Both the position numbers and the translations under genes were made by a program. DNA of 54,617 nt from a virus, in IMG/VR virus record IMGVR_UViG_3300042455_001551, positions 1-54,617 of that record; one strand, written 5' to 3'. The notes below the pieces were generated by a model that saw only the letters and a program-made list of their open reading frames with translations, ran no database searches and was not told the DNA's origin. Positions 10,060-18,010 of this stretch are shown here, one piece after another (positions within the stretch are counted from its first letter, which is position 1; each line of letters starts with the position of its first letter).

Positions 10060-12030
10060 TTAGTCGTCGCTTTTAAAAGTTATGTTTGTCATCCTAGCTC
10101 CCGATAAAGCTAAATTCATATTTGCAACGCTATTGTTTGCTATTGATGACATCCCGTATAATAATGCTAATTGACCTGCATCAAAATTATTTCCTACAGT
10201 TCTGATTGCATTCATGTTTCTTTGTTGAATAGCTACTTTCCAAGTAGATGTTGCAGTGTCGTACCATTCTACGGTTAGTGTTCCATTATTAGCTGCAAGT
10301 AATCCTGCTCTCCATTTAACCAAAGTAGTCATTGACCATCCTGTAATTAAAGGTTTAGCTTGGTTAGTTAAAGGAGTTGCTGTAATAGTAGGTGTTCCTG
10401 AATATACTCCAGCTGTAGGTGTTCCTGTAAAAGGCATAACTCTAATACCTGTATTTCCTGCGCCCATGTTTGCTAAATCCCAAACCATTGCAAAAGGAGT
10501 TCCCGTATCGTGTGTGGTCCCTGCCGCTGTAATACCTATAGAACTAAAAACAGGTTTTCCTGTATATAAGGCATCAATCCATAATGCAAAGTATCCATAC
10601 CCTAAAGTGTTGTAAGTGTTTGCAACAGTTCTAGGTTTAACTGCTAAGCAGATAGATACAGAAGGGTTTCCTACTTGGTCCCATTCATAATAGCCAAATT
10701 TACCATCTGTAGGTGTAGCATCAGATACTAATAATACTTGTCCTCCACTACTTCCCGTTCCTGATATAGCTTTTGGTAAAAATACTTTCTTACCCGTTGT
10801 TGCATCTACGACAGTTTCTATTTGATAAACATATCCAGATGTAGTTTTTAAAGTGGTTGCTGCTAACTGGTTTGTAGTTGTATTAGCTACAATTCCTGTA
10901 TTGAACTTATAAGCTTCCCACTCTGTAGTTTTAGGGATTAAAGTGTTTAATATTTTTCCTTGTTCCGCAGATAAAGCAGTTGTTGTTCCACCTGTAGTTA
11001 AATCATTAACCACTGAAACATTACTTGCTAATAAAGCAGGTAGTTTACCTTTAGTTTCTGGTAAAGCTACTCCTTTCCAACCTTCTAAAATTCTGTCCCA
11101 CTCTTTTTGCCCAAACCATTTTTGAGTGGCGATATTGTAATGTACATTATCTCCTCCAAATACTCCAAATGCAGGAGAAGTTCCTGTGTAGTGAGGTGCA
11201 GTTCTTGTATCTAATAAAGAAAAACGAATAGGGTCACTCTTAATTAAAGAGTCTATAGCAACTCTTACTCTAGCAGTTCTTGCTGCTGGATATATTGTAG
11301 ATAAAGGGTAGAAAAATCTCCAAGGAACTTCATTAGAACCTAAAGCATCGTTAACACCTGCTACTATTTTTTGGAAGTTTTTTAAAGAGTTAAATGATGC
11401 AGCATCTGTAAATCCAGCTTCTGATTCCCATTGGTTCCAATGTACAGCTATGATTCTAGGGTTTTTACCCGCGTTTCTAAGATTTTGTATTGCATAGTAC
11501 AAAGTTTTTACAGCTCTAGGGTACAAAGATTCTACGTTTGTTGCATCTCTTTCAGGCGACCATCTGTCTACACCACTGCCTGACAATGAAGTATCAATTC
11601 CTTGAGAACCCCATCCCATAAGAATAGTGTATAAATTAGGAAGTCCCATAGCGTTACCAGCAGTAATATGTGCTTGCCAAAGTCTAGCTAATTGATTAGC
11701 GGCATTACATGTGTGGTCTTGAGCTCCTAATGTGTTGTTAGTGGTAGCAATATTATGTCTACCGAATGATGTCAACCCTGTCCAAGCTATTGAACTTGCT
11801 CCGACATTTGCATTATAAAGTGCGTTAGAGCTAGCTGTTCTATCTAATGTAAGTACATTAGCATAGGCTGTAGTTATTTGTTCTCCAGCAGGTAATGTTG
11901 TAGCGTGACCGTAACTATTAGATTGTCCTAAAACAATTAATATTGGTGCATCGTTGGGACCCCAAGGAGATGTTGCTCCTTTTGGTTTTAATATTGAATC
12001 AATTTGAGATTCTATAAGATTATAACTCAT
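10060..12030 (-). CDS. Tail-associated SGNH/SASA-type carbohydrate esterase, 656 aa
   Basis: The N-terminal 310 residues have the blocks of the SGNH hydrolase fold as in sialate O-acetylesterase-like enzymes. These are block I LGQSNSYG with Ser37 as nucleophile, a glycine block MGWGSQG near 138-144, WNQWESEA near 198-205 in place of the usual WHQGESD, and GGDNVHYN with Asp294 and His297. The family removes O-acetyl groups from sugars; in a phage tail this would de-acetylate host capsule or exopolysaccharide during adsorption. Residues 330-656 are beta-rich and look like a fibre or trimerisation region. The gene lies between a CBM/collagen protein and a coiled-coil shaft protein, which supports a place on the host-recognition apparatus. 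The substrate is unknown. Confidence 0.75.
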   Translation of the reverse strand: MSYNLIESQIDSILKPKGATSPWGPNDAPILIVLGQSNSYGHATTLPAGEQITTAYANVLTLDRTASSNALYNANVGASSIAWTGLTSFGRHNIATTNNTLGAQDHTCNAANQLARLWQAHITAGNAMGLPNLYTILMGWGSQGIDTSLSGSGVDRWSPERDATNVESLYPRAVKTLYYAIQNLRNAGKNPRIIAVHWNQWESEAGFTDAASFNSLKNFQKIVAGVNDALGSNEVPWRFFYPLSTIYPAARTARVRVAIDSLIKSDPIRFSLLDTRTAPHYTGTSPAFGVFGGDNVHYNIATQKWFGQKEWDRILEGWKGVALPETKGKLPALLASNVSVVNDLTTGGTTTALSAEQGKILNTLIPKTTEWEAYKFNTGIVANTTTNQLAATTLKTTSGYVYQIETVVDATTGKKVFLPKAISGTGSSGGQVLLVSDATPTDGKFGYYEWDQVGNPSVSICLAVKPRTVANTYNTLGYGYFALWIDALYTGKPVFSSIGITAAGTTHDTGTPFAMVWDLANMGAGNTGIRVMPFTGTPTAGVYSGTPTITATPLTNQAKPLITGWSMTTLVKWRAGLLAANNGTLTVEWYDTATSTWKVAIQQRNMNAIRTVGNNFDAGQLALLYGMSSIANNSVANMNLALSGARMTNITFKSDD

Positions 12031-12049
12031 TTTATTTTTTTATTTGTTG

Positions 12050-12868
12050 TTAAATAATCCACCAAGTTGTACCACTACATTGAAACTGATAGTTTGTTAA
12101 AGAGGATTGTGTTAATAAAAATCCTGCCACATTATCAATATGTCCAGAAATAGAAACTATTCCAGAGCTTCCGTTTTTTATATTTACTATATATCCTTTT
12201 AAAGCTACAGTTGGTGTTGGTAATGTTCTAGTTATAGAACTCGTTGTTACTACTTCTGTGTACTTTGAGCTTGTTGGTACAACTGTTCCTGTTGCTGTTT
12301 TTTCTTCTAAAACTGGTACGCTAGATGCTCCTTGAGGTCCTTGTATACCTTGTGGTCCCGTAGGTCCTTGAGACCCTTGAGAGGCAAGTAAAGCCCAATT
12401 AGCTGTGTCTAGGTTTGGAGCAATTGTTCCGCTAGTTGCTTGAATACAAAAGTAAGACGCGCCGTTATATCCTACAGCATCGTTTTCTACATAAGATGCT
12501 CCAGATACCCAAGAACTATTCCACTCTAATCCTGCTGGTCCAACTGGTCCTGCTACACCTTGAGGTCCCGTAGGTCCTTGTGCTCCTGTTAATCCTTGTA
12601 TTCCTTGAGGACCTACAAACGAATATGCATTCCAATACACCCCTAAAGAAGATGTAGGAACTATGGCATCGTTGTTAGCAATACAAATATAGTAACCTCC
12701 AGAATAGTTTACAATATCGCCTATAACGTATTGTTTTGCACCTATTCTTGTTGTATCCCATTCAAAACCAGCCAGTCCTTGTATACCTTGTTCTCCTTGT
12801 GGTCCTTGCGCACAAGCAGATTCTGTACACGTTGGATTATTTAGGTACTCTTGTAATAATGAATCCAT
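12050..12868 (-). CDS. Collagen-like tail protein with two CBM5/12-type modules, 272 aa
   Basis: Three Gly-X-Y collagen-like segments (about residues 21-35, 86-114 and 165-181; typical triplets GPQ, GIQ, GLT) alternate with two 48-residue modules (36-84 and 115-163). The modules have the pattern W...Y..GD/ND.V.Y.G..Y.CI......P......W, as in carbohydrate-binding modules of families 5 and 12. A C-terminal 80-residue beta-rich domain follows. The first 15 residues resemble those of the leucine-rich protein two genes upstream (Q-E/D-Y-L/F-N...CTE), suggesting a common docking peptide. Likely a trimeric sugar-binding fibre. Confidence 0.75.
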   Translation of the reverse strand: MDSLLQEYLNNPTCTESACAQGPQGEQGIQGLAGFEWDTTRIGAKQYVIGDIVNYSGGYYICIANNDAIVPTSSLGVYWNAYSFVGPQGIQGLTGAQGPTGPQGVAGPVGPAGLEWNSSWVSGASYVENDAVGYNGASYFCIQATSGTIAPNLDTANWALLASQGSQGPTGPQGIQGPQGASSVPVLEEKTATGTVVPTSSKYTEVVTTSSITRTLPTPTVALKGYIVNIKNGSSGIVSISGHIDNVAGFLLTQSSLTNYQFQCSGTTWWII

Positions 12869-12869
12869 A

Positions 12870-13040
12870 TTATTTGCAAATTATATTTGTTATTAACATT
12901 GTGTGTTTTAATTTGTCTAAATCTAATTCTTGCCCTATTCTGAATTTTTCAAATAGATACCAATCTTCAGCTAAACTCATTAATTTATCAATGTAATCTT
13001 TTTGATTTACTGTGTTTTTTGCGATGCTAATTTGACCCAT
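12870..13040 (-). CDS. Small unknown protein, 56 aa
   Basis: The ATG at 13040 opens a 57-codon frame ending at 12870, with the start overlapping the previous gene's end by 14 bp and the stop 2 bp before the next start. The tight fit on both sides is the main argument that it is real. The product is hydrophilic with aromatic residues (EDWYLFEKFRIGQELDLDK), helical in character and without a signal. Function unknown; a chaperone or small tail accessory would fit the location. Confidence 0.6.
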   Translation of the reverse strand: MGQISIAKNTVNQKDYIDKLMSLAEDWYLFEKFRIGQELDLDKLKHTMLITNIICK

Positions 13041-13563
13041 TGCACTTTTTATTTAATTTATTTTGTGCCTCTGTAAAAAATTTGTCAGCACTTTGCCAAT
13101 CACCTAACTTTGTATAGTTTTTAGCTACTGTTACTAACCATTGCATTTTTAACATTTCATCTATAAAAAGTTTATCATTGTATTCTAAACCTTTCTCTTT
13201 AATTTTTTTGGCGAAATCTAATTCAAACTTATCTGTTTTTAAATAGTATTTCGTTTCTTCTATACCTTCATAACCCGATTTTAAAGTTATTGTGTATATT
13301 CCATCTGGTAATTCTACATACTCTTCTTCTGTACAATCTCCTTTTAAGCAAGATAACCCTAAATTGTGAGAATTTAAGGTGTTTATTGCATTCTTTTTAA
13401 ATGTGAAGTTTTTATCTTTTTTTGAGCCAGGCACTTTTATAACCAAATATGATGGTAAGTTTTCGGCATATATCCAATCGCTATTATCATAAATAGATAT
13501 TGTCATAGGACTACCTGTCTCTAAAACATAAAAATCAATGTGTATTTGTCCTACTTCTGCCAT
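13027..13563 (-). CDS. Unknown tail-region protein, 178 aa
   Basis: I do not recognise this protein. The first 100 residues look like a small beta-sandwich (IHIDFYVLETGSPMTISIYD) with a Cys pair (C72, C77). The last 70 residues are helical (MLKMQWLVTVAKNYTKLGDWQSADKFF). It lies between the leucine-rich protein and the collagen/CBM fibre and overlaps the next small gene, so it probably belongs to the adsorption apparatus. Confidence 0.6.
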   Translation of the reverse strand: MAEVGQIHIDFYVLETGSPMTISIYDNSDWIYAENLPSYLVIKVPGSKKDKNFTFKKNAINTLNSHNLGLSCLKGDCTEEEYVELPDGIYTITLKSGYEGIEETKYYLKTDKFELDFAKKIKEKGLEYNDKLFIDEMLKMQWLVTVAKNYTKLGDWQSADKFFTEAQNKLNKKCNGSN

Positions 13564-13566
13564 TTT

Positions 13567-14157
13567 TTATACGTTTACTGTCCAACCTTTTAAGGCTAGG
13601 ATTGTTTCTAAATTTGTTCCTGATACGGAGTTGGTGTTTAAATTAAAAATTACTTCACCTCCGCTTGGTGCGGTATGTAAAGTATTTGCCCAAGGTTCTG
13701 AAGCTGTGTAACCTACTGTTGTCATTTGGTTCCCTTCTAGATTTAAAGTGGCTAAACTATTAGGTAATGGAATACTAGGGTTAAATGTAACTATTTGGTT
13801 ACCGTTTAAATGTAAGTGAGATAAGTTATTATGTAATGGTAAAGTAGGATTAAATGTAATCATTGGATTATTAGTTATACCTAAATGATAAATTCCATTA
13901 TATGTTATATAGTTTACATTTGTTATATTTCTATTATTTAAAATTAAGTAATAACCACCAGTTAAAATATTAGCTTGAATATTATTACCAGCTAATAAGA
14001 ATTGGTCTGTTGTAACACCTAAAACACTTTCAAAAGTTGCTTTATTCGTAATCCCTGCTCCTGCCCAATCTGAACTATCCACGTCAAAGTTGTAGGTTAC
14101 TGGTGGTATTTCTGTACAACAAAGTCCGTTAAAATAATCTTGTATTACTGTTTGCAT
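13567..14157 (-). CDS. Leucine-rich-repeat-like virion protein, 196 aa
   Basis: Residues about 70-150 contain irregular leucine-rich repeats with the L.L..N.(I/M) ladder (LSHLHLNGNQIVTFNPS, then LATLNLEGNQMTTV). The repeat units include NP-S/T-IPLPNSL, as in BspA-like LRR proteins. The N-terminus (MQTVIQDYFNGLCCTE) resembles that of the collagen/CBM protein. LRR folds bind proteins or glycans, so a receptor-contacting accessory of the tail is a reasonable inference. It lies between the M15 peptidase gene and the fibre genes. Confidence 0.65.
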   Translation of the reverse strand: MQTVIQDYFNGLCCTEIPPVTYNFDVDSSDWAGAGITNKATFESVLGVTTDQFLLAGNNIQANILTGGYYLILNNRNITNVNYITYNGIYHLGITNNPMITFNPTLPLHNNLSHLHLNGNQIVTFNPSIPLPNSLATLNLEGNQMTTVGYTASEPWANTLHTAPSGGEVIFNLNTNSVSGTNLETILALKGWTVNV

Positions 14158-14169
14158 AAATTTTTATTT

Positions 14170-14634
14170 TTAGTATTTTGTTTGAAAATGCATACAATCT
14201 TTTCCCCATAAATCTCCTCCCCATTCAAAACCGTGTTTTTTAAATATGTCTAACATAGGTTTGTATTCTGGTTTTCCAAATTGTGCTTTTGCTTTTACTG
14301 TGTTCATTCCGTTTCTTGCTGGGTCTAAATCTATTGCAATAGCCCAAGAGTGTGTGCTCCACTCATTTGCTTGTCGCATTTTTCTGAAATTGAAACATCC
14401 GCCAAATAAGTCTATACCTAATTCTTTAATTTTTTCGTAACCGTAAACTCTCATGAGTTCATTAAAAACTGCTAAAAATCTATCTGCTACTAATTTGTGA
14501 CACCTCATTTTACTAACTGTAGTGTCTGTATCCCAAGCTATTCGCATAGGATATGGTAATTGTATTGTAACTAAATAACCTTCGCCTGTAGTGCTAGGTT
14601 TTCCATATTTAGTTATTATCTCCTTGGTCTTCAT
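14170..14634 (-). CDS. M15-family peptidoglycan peptidase (endolysin), 154 aa
   Basis: This is a single-domain zinc peptidase of the M15 (VanY/DD-carboxypeptidase, L-Ala-D-Glu endopeptidase) type. The zinc ligands are His95 and Asp102 in STHSWAIAID and His149 in DCMHFQ, with Asp146 placed as the catalytic acid. No signal peptide is present, so export should depend on a holin. Membrane-protein genes lie immediately upstream, one overlapping its start by 26 bp, and form the lysis cassette. It cuts peptide cross-links or stems of the host wall at the end of infection. Length is normal for phage single-domain M15 endolysins. Confidence 0.88.
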   Translation of the reverse strand: MKTKEIITKYGKPSTTGEGYLVTIQLPYPMRIAWDTDTTVSKMRCHKLVADRFLAVFNELMRVYGYEKIKELGIDLFGGCFNFRKMRQANEWSTHSWAIAIDLDPARNGMNTVKAKAQFGKPEYKPMLDIFKKHGFEWGGDLWGKDCMHFQTKY

Positions 14635-14860
14635 CTTTGGATTTTTTGTCGAATTTACTTAATAATCTTTTTGTGGCAAAAATTACAATTGTAGAAATTG
14701 ACGCTGTTACTATACCAAATCCCATTTTAATAAAATTCTCCACCCAAATGTTATCTATAATAGTTACAGGTATGTTAAAAAATGTAAATAATCCTGTTGT
14801 CAATCCTGCAAGGTATCTGAAAGGGCTTTCCGCCAAATCTAGTAAAAAATCTTTATTCAT
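14609..14860 (-). CDS. Putative holin or lysis membrane protein, 83 aa
   Basis: Two hydrophobic segments (FRYLAGLTTGLFTFFNIPV and FIKMGFGIVTASISTIVIF) are followed by a charged Lys/Asp-rich tail, a usual holin layout. I place the start at the ATG at 14860, which overlaps the upstream stop by 8 bp. A longer frame from 14920 would add a third hydrophobic stretch but would overlap the upstream gene by 68 bp. The end overlaps the M15 endolysin start by 26 bp, so the two are translationally linked. Confidence 0.65.
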   Translation of the reverse strand: MNKDFLLDLAESPFRYLAGLTTGLFTFFNIPVTIIDNIWVENFIKMGFGIVTASISTIVIFATKRLLSKFDKKSKDEDQGDNN

Positions 14861-15233
14861 TTCTTTTATTCCTAAAATAGTTATTGTTGTAAAAAATAGT
14901 ATCTTTATTGCTGTTAGCATATTTATATGTTTTAATAGTTATTATGATTAGGGTTGTTATTAAAACTAACAAATCATTCCATTCAAATTTTGTTGTGCCG
15001 AAAAGTCTATCGGTGATATCTTCTACGACGTAGGCTACGAATATAATAGAAATGAAGTTTTTTAGTTTGTCAATAAAGACAAGCAATAAAAATATTATTA
15101 CCGAATATAGTATTTTCTTCAGTTCCCAATACCCATTTATATCGTATTCGGAGTTTGTTGGGTAAAAATAGTCACATATATGTGAACTACCTACCCAAAT
15201 TATAAAAGAAATTATAATCAGTAAATTTTTCAA
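14853..15233 (-). CDS. Integral membrane protein of the lysis region, 126 aa
   Basis: Three or four hydrophobic segments are visible (LLIIISFIIWVG, ILYSVIIFLLLVFI, FISIIFVAYVV, LLVLITTLIIITI). The TTG at 15233, just after the stop of the upstream gene, is the more likely start. An ATG at 15308 would overlap that gene by 71 bp and add a Gln/Asn-rich lead. A second holin, a pinholin or an antiholin would fit the context, but no family match is claimed. Confidence 0.6.
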   Translation of the reverse strand: MKNLLIIISFIIWVGSSHICDYFYPTNSEYDINGYWELKKILYSVIIFLLLVFIDKLKNFISIIFVAYVVEDITDRLFGTTKFEWNDLLVLITTLIIITIKTYKYANSNKDTIFYNNNYFRNKRNE

Positions 15234-15237
15234 CTTG

Positions 15238-15549
15238 TTAAAATTTGGTTTTTGGGTTTGGTTTTGTGTCTGGATTGATTGTTTTATTAGAAGTAGCTGG
15301 TTTATCATTCACTACATTTCCTTCTTCATCTTTCCAAATTTTTGTAAGCTGAGTTAATAATACAACTAAAAGCGCTTCGTTTATAGTGTAAAAATCAACA
15401 ATCATTTTTAATAATTTAGGTACTTCAAATCCATTAGATGAAATACCTTTCACAAAAAAAGCTAAAGCTATCAAAGATAATGCTATATTTCTGATAACTC
15501 TAAAGAATTTTGGTGTTTTTGAGAATAATCTGTTAATTAATTCTTTCAT
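15238..15549 (-). CDS. Small membrane protein, holin candidate, 103 aa
   Basis: A basic N-terminus is followed by a hydrophobic helix (IRNIALSLIALAFFVKGI), a second amphipathic or hydrophobic helix (INEALLVVLLTQLTKIW), and a hydrophilic Lys/Pro/Asn-rich tail. The size and layout suit a class II or III holin. It is the first gene after the terminator at 15.56 kb and leads the lysis cassette. Confidence 0.6.
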   Translation of the reverse strand: MKELINRLFSKTPKFFRVIRNIALSLIALAFFVKGISSNGFEVPKLLKMIVDFYTINEALLVVLLTQLTKIWKDEEGNVVNDKPATSNKTINPDTKPNPKTKF

Positions 15550-15552
15550 AGC

Positions 15553-15580
15553 TAAAAAAAGGGGGAGAATTAACTCCCCC
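15553..15580 (-). terminator. Rho-independent terminator after the 572-aa structural gene
   Basis: On the minus strand a perfect 7-bp stem GGGGGAG/CTCCCCC with a 6-nt loop is followed by seven T. It lies 19 bp after the structural gene stop and separates head/neck genes from the lysis cassette. Confidence 0.88.
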
Positions 15581-15598
15581 GTATTTAAGATTTATAAT

Positions 15599-17317
15599 TT
15601 ACTCTGCTGTTGGGTTTACGTTATCTAATCCTACTTTAGTTGCTAAAGCATTGATTAAAGTTTCGATTGCAACGTGGTATCCTTCTTCTACGATTAAAGG
15701 TACTTCGTGAGTGATATTACTTCTTCCACCTGCTGCTTGAGATAATCTTGTATCTTGGTAAGAGATATGGTAAGTAATTAAACGTTTGTTATAGTCTAAT
15801 AAACTTTCTTCTCCTAAATTAGTTCTTGCGAACAAGTTATCTTTATGTCTTGCTTCTCCTAAATAGTGAACTCTTGACATTTCTTCGTATCCAAACATTT
15901 TGTGAGATAGATTATTTACATCTTCTGATTGAGAAATTTGAAGTACGTTTGCAAATTCTGTATCAACGTCATAAGCTGGTGTAAAGTTCAAGTAATCCAT
16001 TTCTCTAACTCCAAATGAAGCTGAACGAATTTTAGTTGAAGTTTCTACGAAAGGAATTTGGTCTTTAGCATAATCTTGTGGATTGATTAAATAAGGTTTT
16101 CCTTTTACTACAATTCCCATCATAGCATCATCAGAATAAACGATTGGGTCTGCTTTCCAGTAAGTTCCGTTGAATTCTGCTGGAGCTTCTGCATAGAAAG
16201 GTTGTAAGAAGATATCGTCACACTCATCACAAACAATGTTTGTTACTACAGTAGTTGAATAAACTCTTTGACATCCACCAACTGTTGCAGTTTCTGTAAT
16301 TGTTAATTCTGGGTAGTAAGCTTGTAATTCTGCTAAACGAGTTTCTCCACAATCGTTATCTTTTAATTGTAATTTGTAAGTTCTTGTTTTAGCGTTACAA
16401 GTTGCTCCATCAACCCACTCGAATTCAGTTTCTACTTTTTTGTTACAAACTGTGTCTAAACCTTCTGCTTCAATTTCTGTAAATCCTTCTTTACACTCTT
16501 CACAGTCTTTTACATAAGTTGTGTTAACTTGTTGTACGTAAGGGTCCAAAGCATCTGCAACTAAGTGTAAGATAGAATAAGTAGAAGTTGTTCCTTCTCT
16601 TTCTGTTCTAACTACTTTATATCCGTTGTATTGTGCTTGAACTTCTGCTAAATCATTAGAAGTACCTTCGTCAGAAACTTCGATTGTAGATGTAATCCAA
16701 GCTGTTCCTGTTAAAGGGTCGTTAGAGCTATCTACAACTTTTACGTCTACATACTCAGATAATTTCTTACGAGAACGTGGTACAGTATAATCGTTTAATT
16801 CTTTAACTACATTTTGAATAACTTCTTGCATAGTTTGACCTTCTTTTCTTGAAGCTCTAACTTCTACATAGTGCATTTCTTCTCCAAATTCTGCTTCTAC
16901 TGGAAATCCGTATAAAACGAATTCAAATTTTGCAGATTTTCCTTCTGGAATAAATAATGCTTTGTCTGCATCAAGTCCGTCATAACCAATTAAAAATTCA
17001 TCTACTTTTAATTTGTTTACTTTTGGAGCGTTTGCTTTAATGTTAACAATACTATCTAATCTGAAATAGTCAGTTTGGTAGTAAGGTGCGTGTTTATCAC
17101 GTAAGTTTGCAGGTAATTGATTTCTACCTACACGGATAGCGATTCTATCACTTCCTTTTAATGTTGCGAAGTTAGATACAACTTTGGCTCCTTCGCCAGC
17201 TGTTGCTTTATCTAATACAAAAGCTAATTGCCCTTTTGCTAAGTTTGCTGCTCCTCCGTCTGTTTTTACTGCCCCTTTATATACTACTAAAGGTTTGTTA
17301 ATTGTTGAATGTGGCAT
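15599..17317 (-). CDS. Cys-rich structural protein (neck/tail), 572 aa
   Basis: No family is recognised with certainty. The N-terminal 190 and C-terminal 200 residues are of ordinary soluble virion type. The middle (about 195-375) holds a Cys-rich stretch of beta-repeats with CEEC, VCNKK, TCNA, DCGE, GGCQ and CDECDD motifs. It resembles paired small domains with two Cys per unit, perhaps inserted into an older structural protein. It lies after the neck candidate and before the lysis genes, is strongly expressed judging from codon choice, and has its own terminator. A tail tube, nozzle or major tail protein is a fair guess. Confidence 0.6.
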   Translation of the reverse strand: MPHSTINKPLVVYKGAVKTDGGAANLAKGQLAFVLDKATAGEGAKVVSNFATLKGSDRIAIRVGRNQLPANLRDKHAPYYQTDYFRLDSIVNIKANAPKVNKLKVDEFLIGYDGLDADKALFIPEGKSAKFEFVLYGFPVEAEFGEEMHYVEVRASRKEGQTMQEVIQNVVKELNDYTVPRSRKKLSEYVDVKVVDSSNDPLTGTAWITSTIEVSDEGTSNDLAEVQAQYNGYKVVRTEREGTTSTYSILHLVADALDPYVQQVNTTYVKDCEECKEGFTEIEAEGLDTVCNKKVETEFEWVDGATCNAKTRTYKLQLKDNDCGETRLAELQAYYPELTITETATVGGCQRVYSTTVVTNIVCDECDDIFLQPFYAEAPAEFNGTYWKADPIVYSDDAMMGIVVKGKPYLINPQDYAKDQIPFVETSTKIRSASFGVREMDYLNFTPAYDVDTEFANVLQISQSEDVNNLSHKMFGYEEMSRVHYLGEARHKDNLFARTNLGEESLLDYNKRLITYHISYQDTRLSQAAGGRSNITHEVPLIVEEGYHVAIETLINALATKVGLDNVNPTAE

Positions 17318-17347
17318 AGTTTAAATTTAATTTTGATTGTTAATTTA

Positions 17348-18004
17348 TTATTTTTGTGTTCTTATTATGTTTGTTTGAAATCTTGGATTATTTTCGTTCA
17401 TATCTAAATTTGCTACCATAAGAGATATAATATCATTTAGAGATTTGTCGTCCCATTCTATTGGTAAAGATTCGTCAAAACCAGATTCTGGGTTTTCTTC
17501 ATCAATTAATCTAATTTGATTTGGGTAACGATAATAATTTAAGAGTATTGTTTGTATGGAGAAGTTATCTGTGTAGATTGATAACATGTCAGAGTTTACT
17601 GTGTAAGGCGCTTCTCTCCATTCAAATGACGGTTTATTAAACTCGTCTTGTAGTATTTCAGAAAGGTTTTCTGTTTGTATTTCAAATAAATACATTGTGT
17701 CTTCGCAATTTTCTTTTTTAGCTTTTGCTCGAACATCTGCTAAATCAAAGTAATCACTCGGTAATTTAAAGTTGTACTTGTCTTGAGTTTTCGATGTGTA
17801 AGGTATTTTTTTGTCTAAGACTAAAAATTTTTGAATATACCTTACATCATCTATACCTCTATTTTGTAAATGAAGTGTCACAAACTTGTTCTGACTTTCA
17901 TTAAATATCAAGCAAAATCTTAAATTATCTACAGTTATACCATCATTAGTTCCGTTCTTTTCCGACTTTATTAGGTATCTCTCTTTTGCTTGTTCTATTG
18001 TCAT
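17348..18004 (-). CDS. Head-tail connector (neck) protein candidate, 218 aa
   Basis: A mixed alpha/beta protein with a FKLPSDYFDL segment near 80-90 and a C-terminal WDDKSLNDIISLMVANLDMNE helix, features I associate with head-completion or ring proteins. It lies between the capsid block and the large structural gene, as neck genes usually do. The stop and start are 6 bp from the preceding gene. Functional call rests on position more than on sequence. Confidence 0.5.
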   Translation of the reverse strand: MTIEQAKERYLIKSEKNGTNDGITVDNLRFCLIFNESQNKFVTLHLQNRGIDDVRYIQKFLVLDKKIPYTSKTQDKYNFKLPSDYFDLADVRAKAKKENCEDTMYLFEIQTENLSEILQDEFNKPSFEWREAPYTVNSDMLSIYTDNFSIQTILLNYYRYPNQIRLIDEENPESGFDESLPIEWDDKSLNDIISLMVANLDMNENNPRFQTNIIRTQK

Positions 18005-18010
18005 CTGTTA

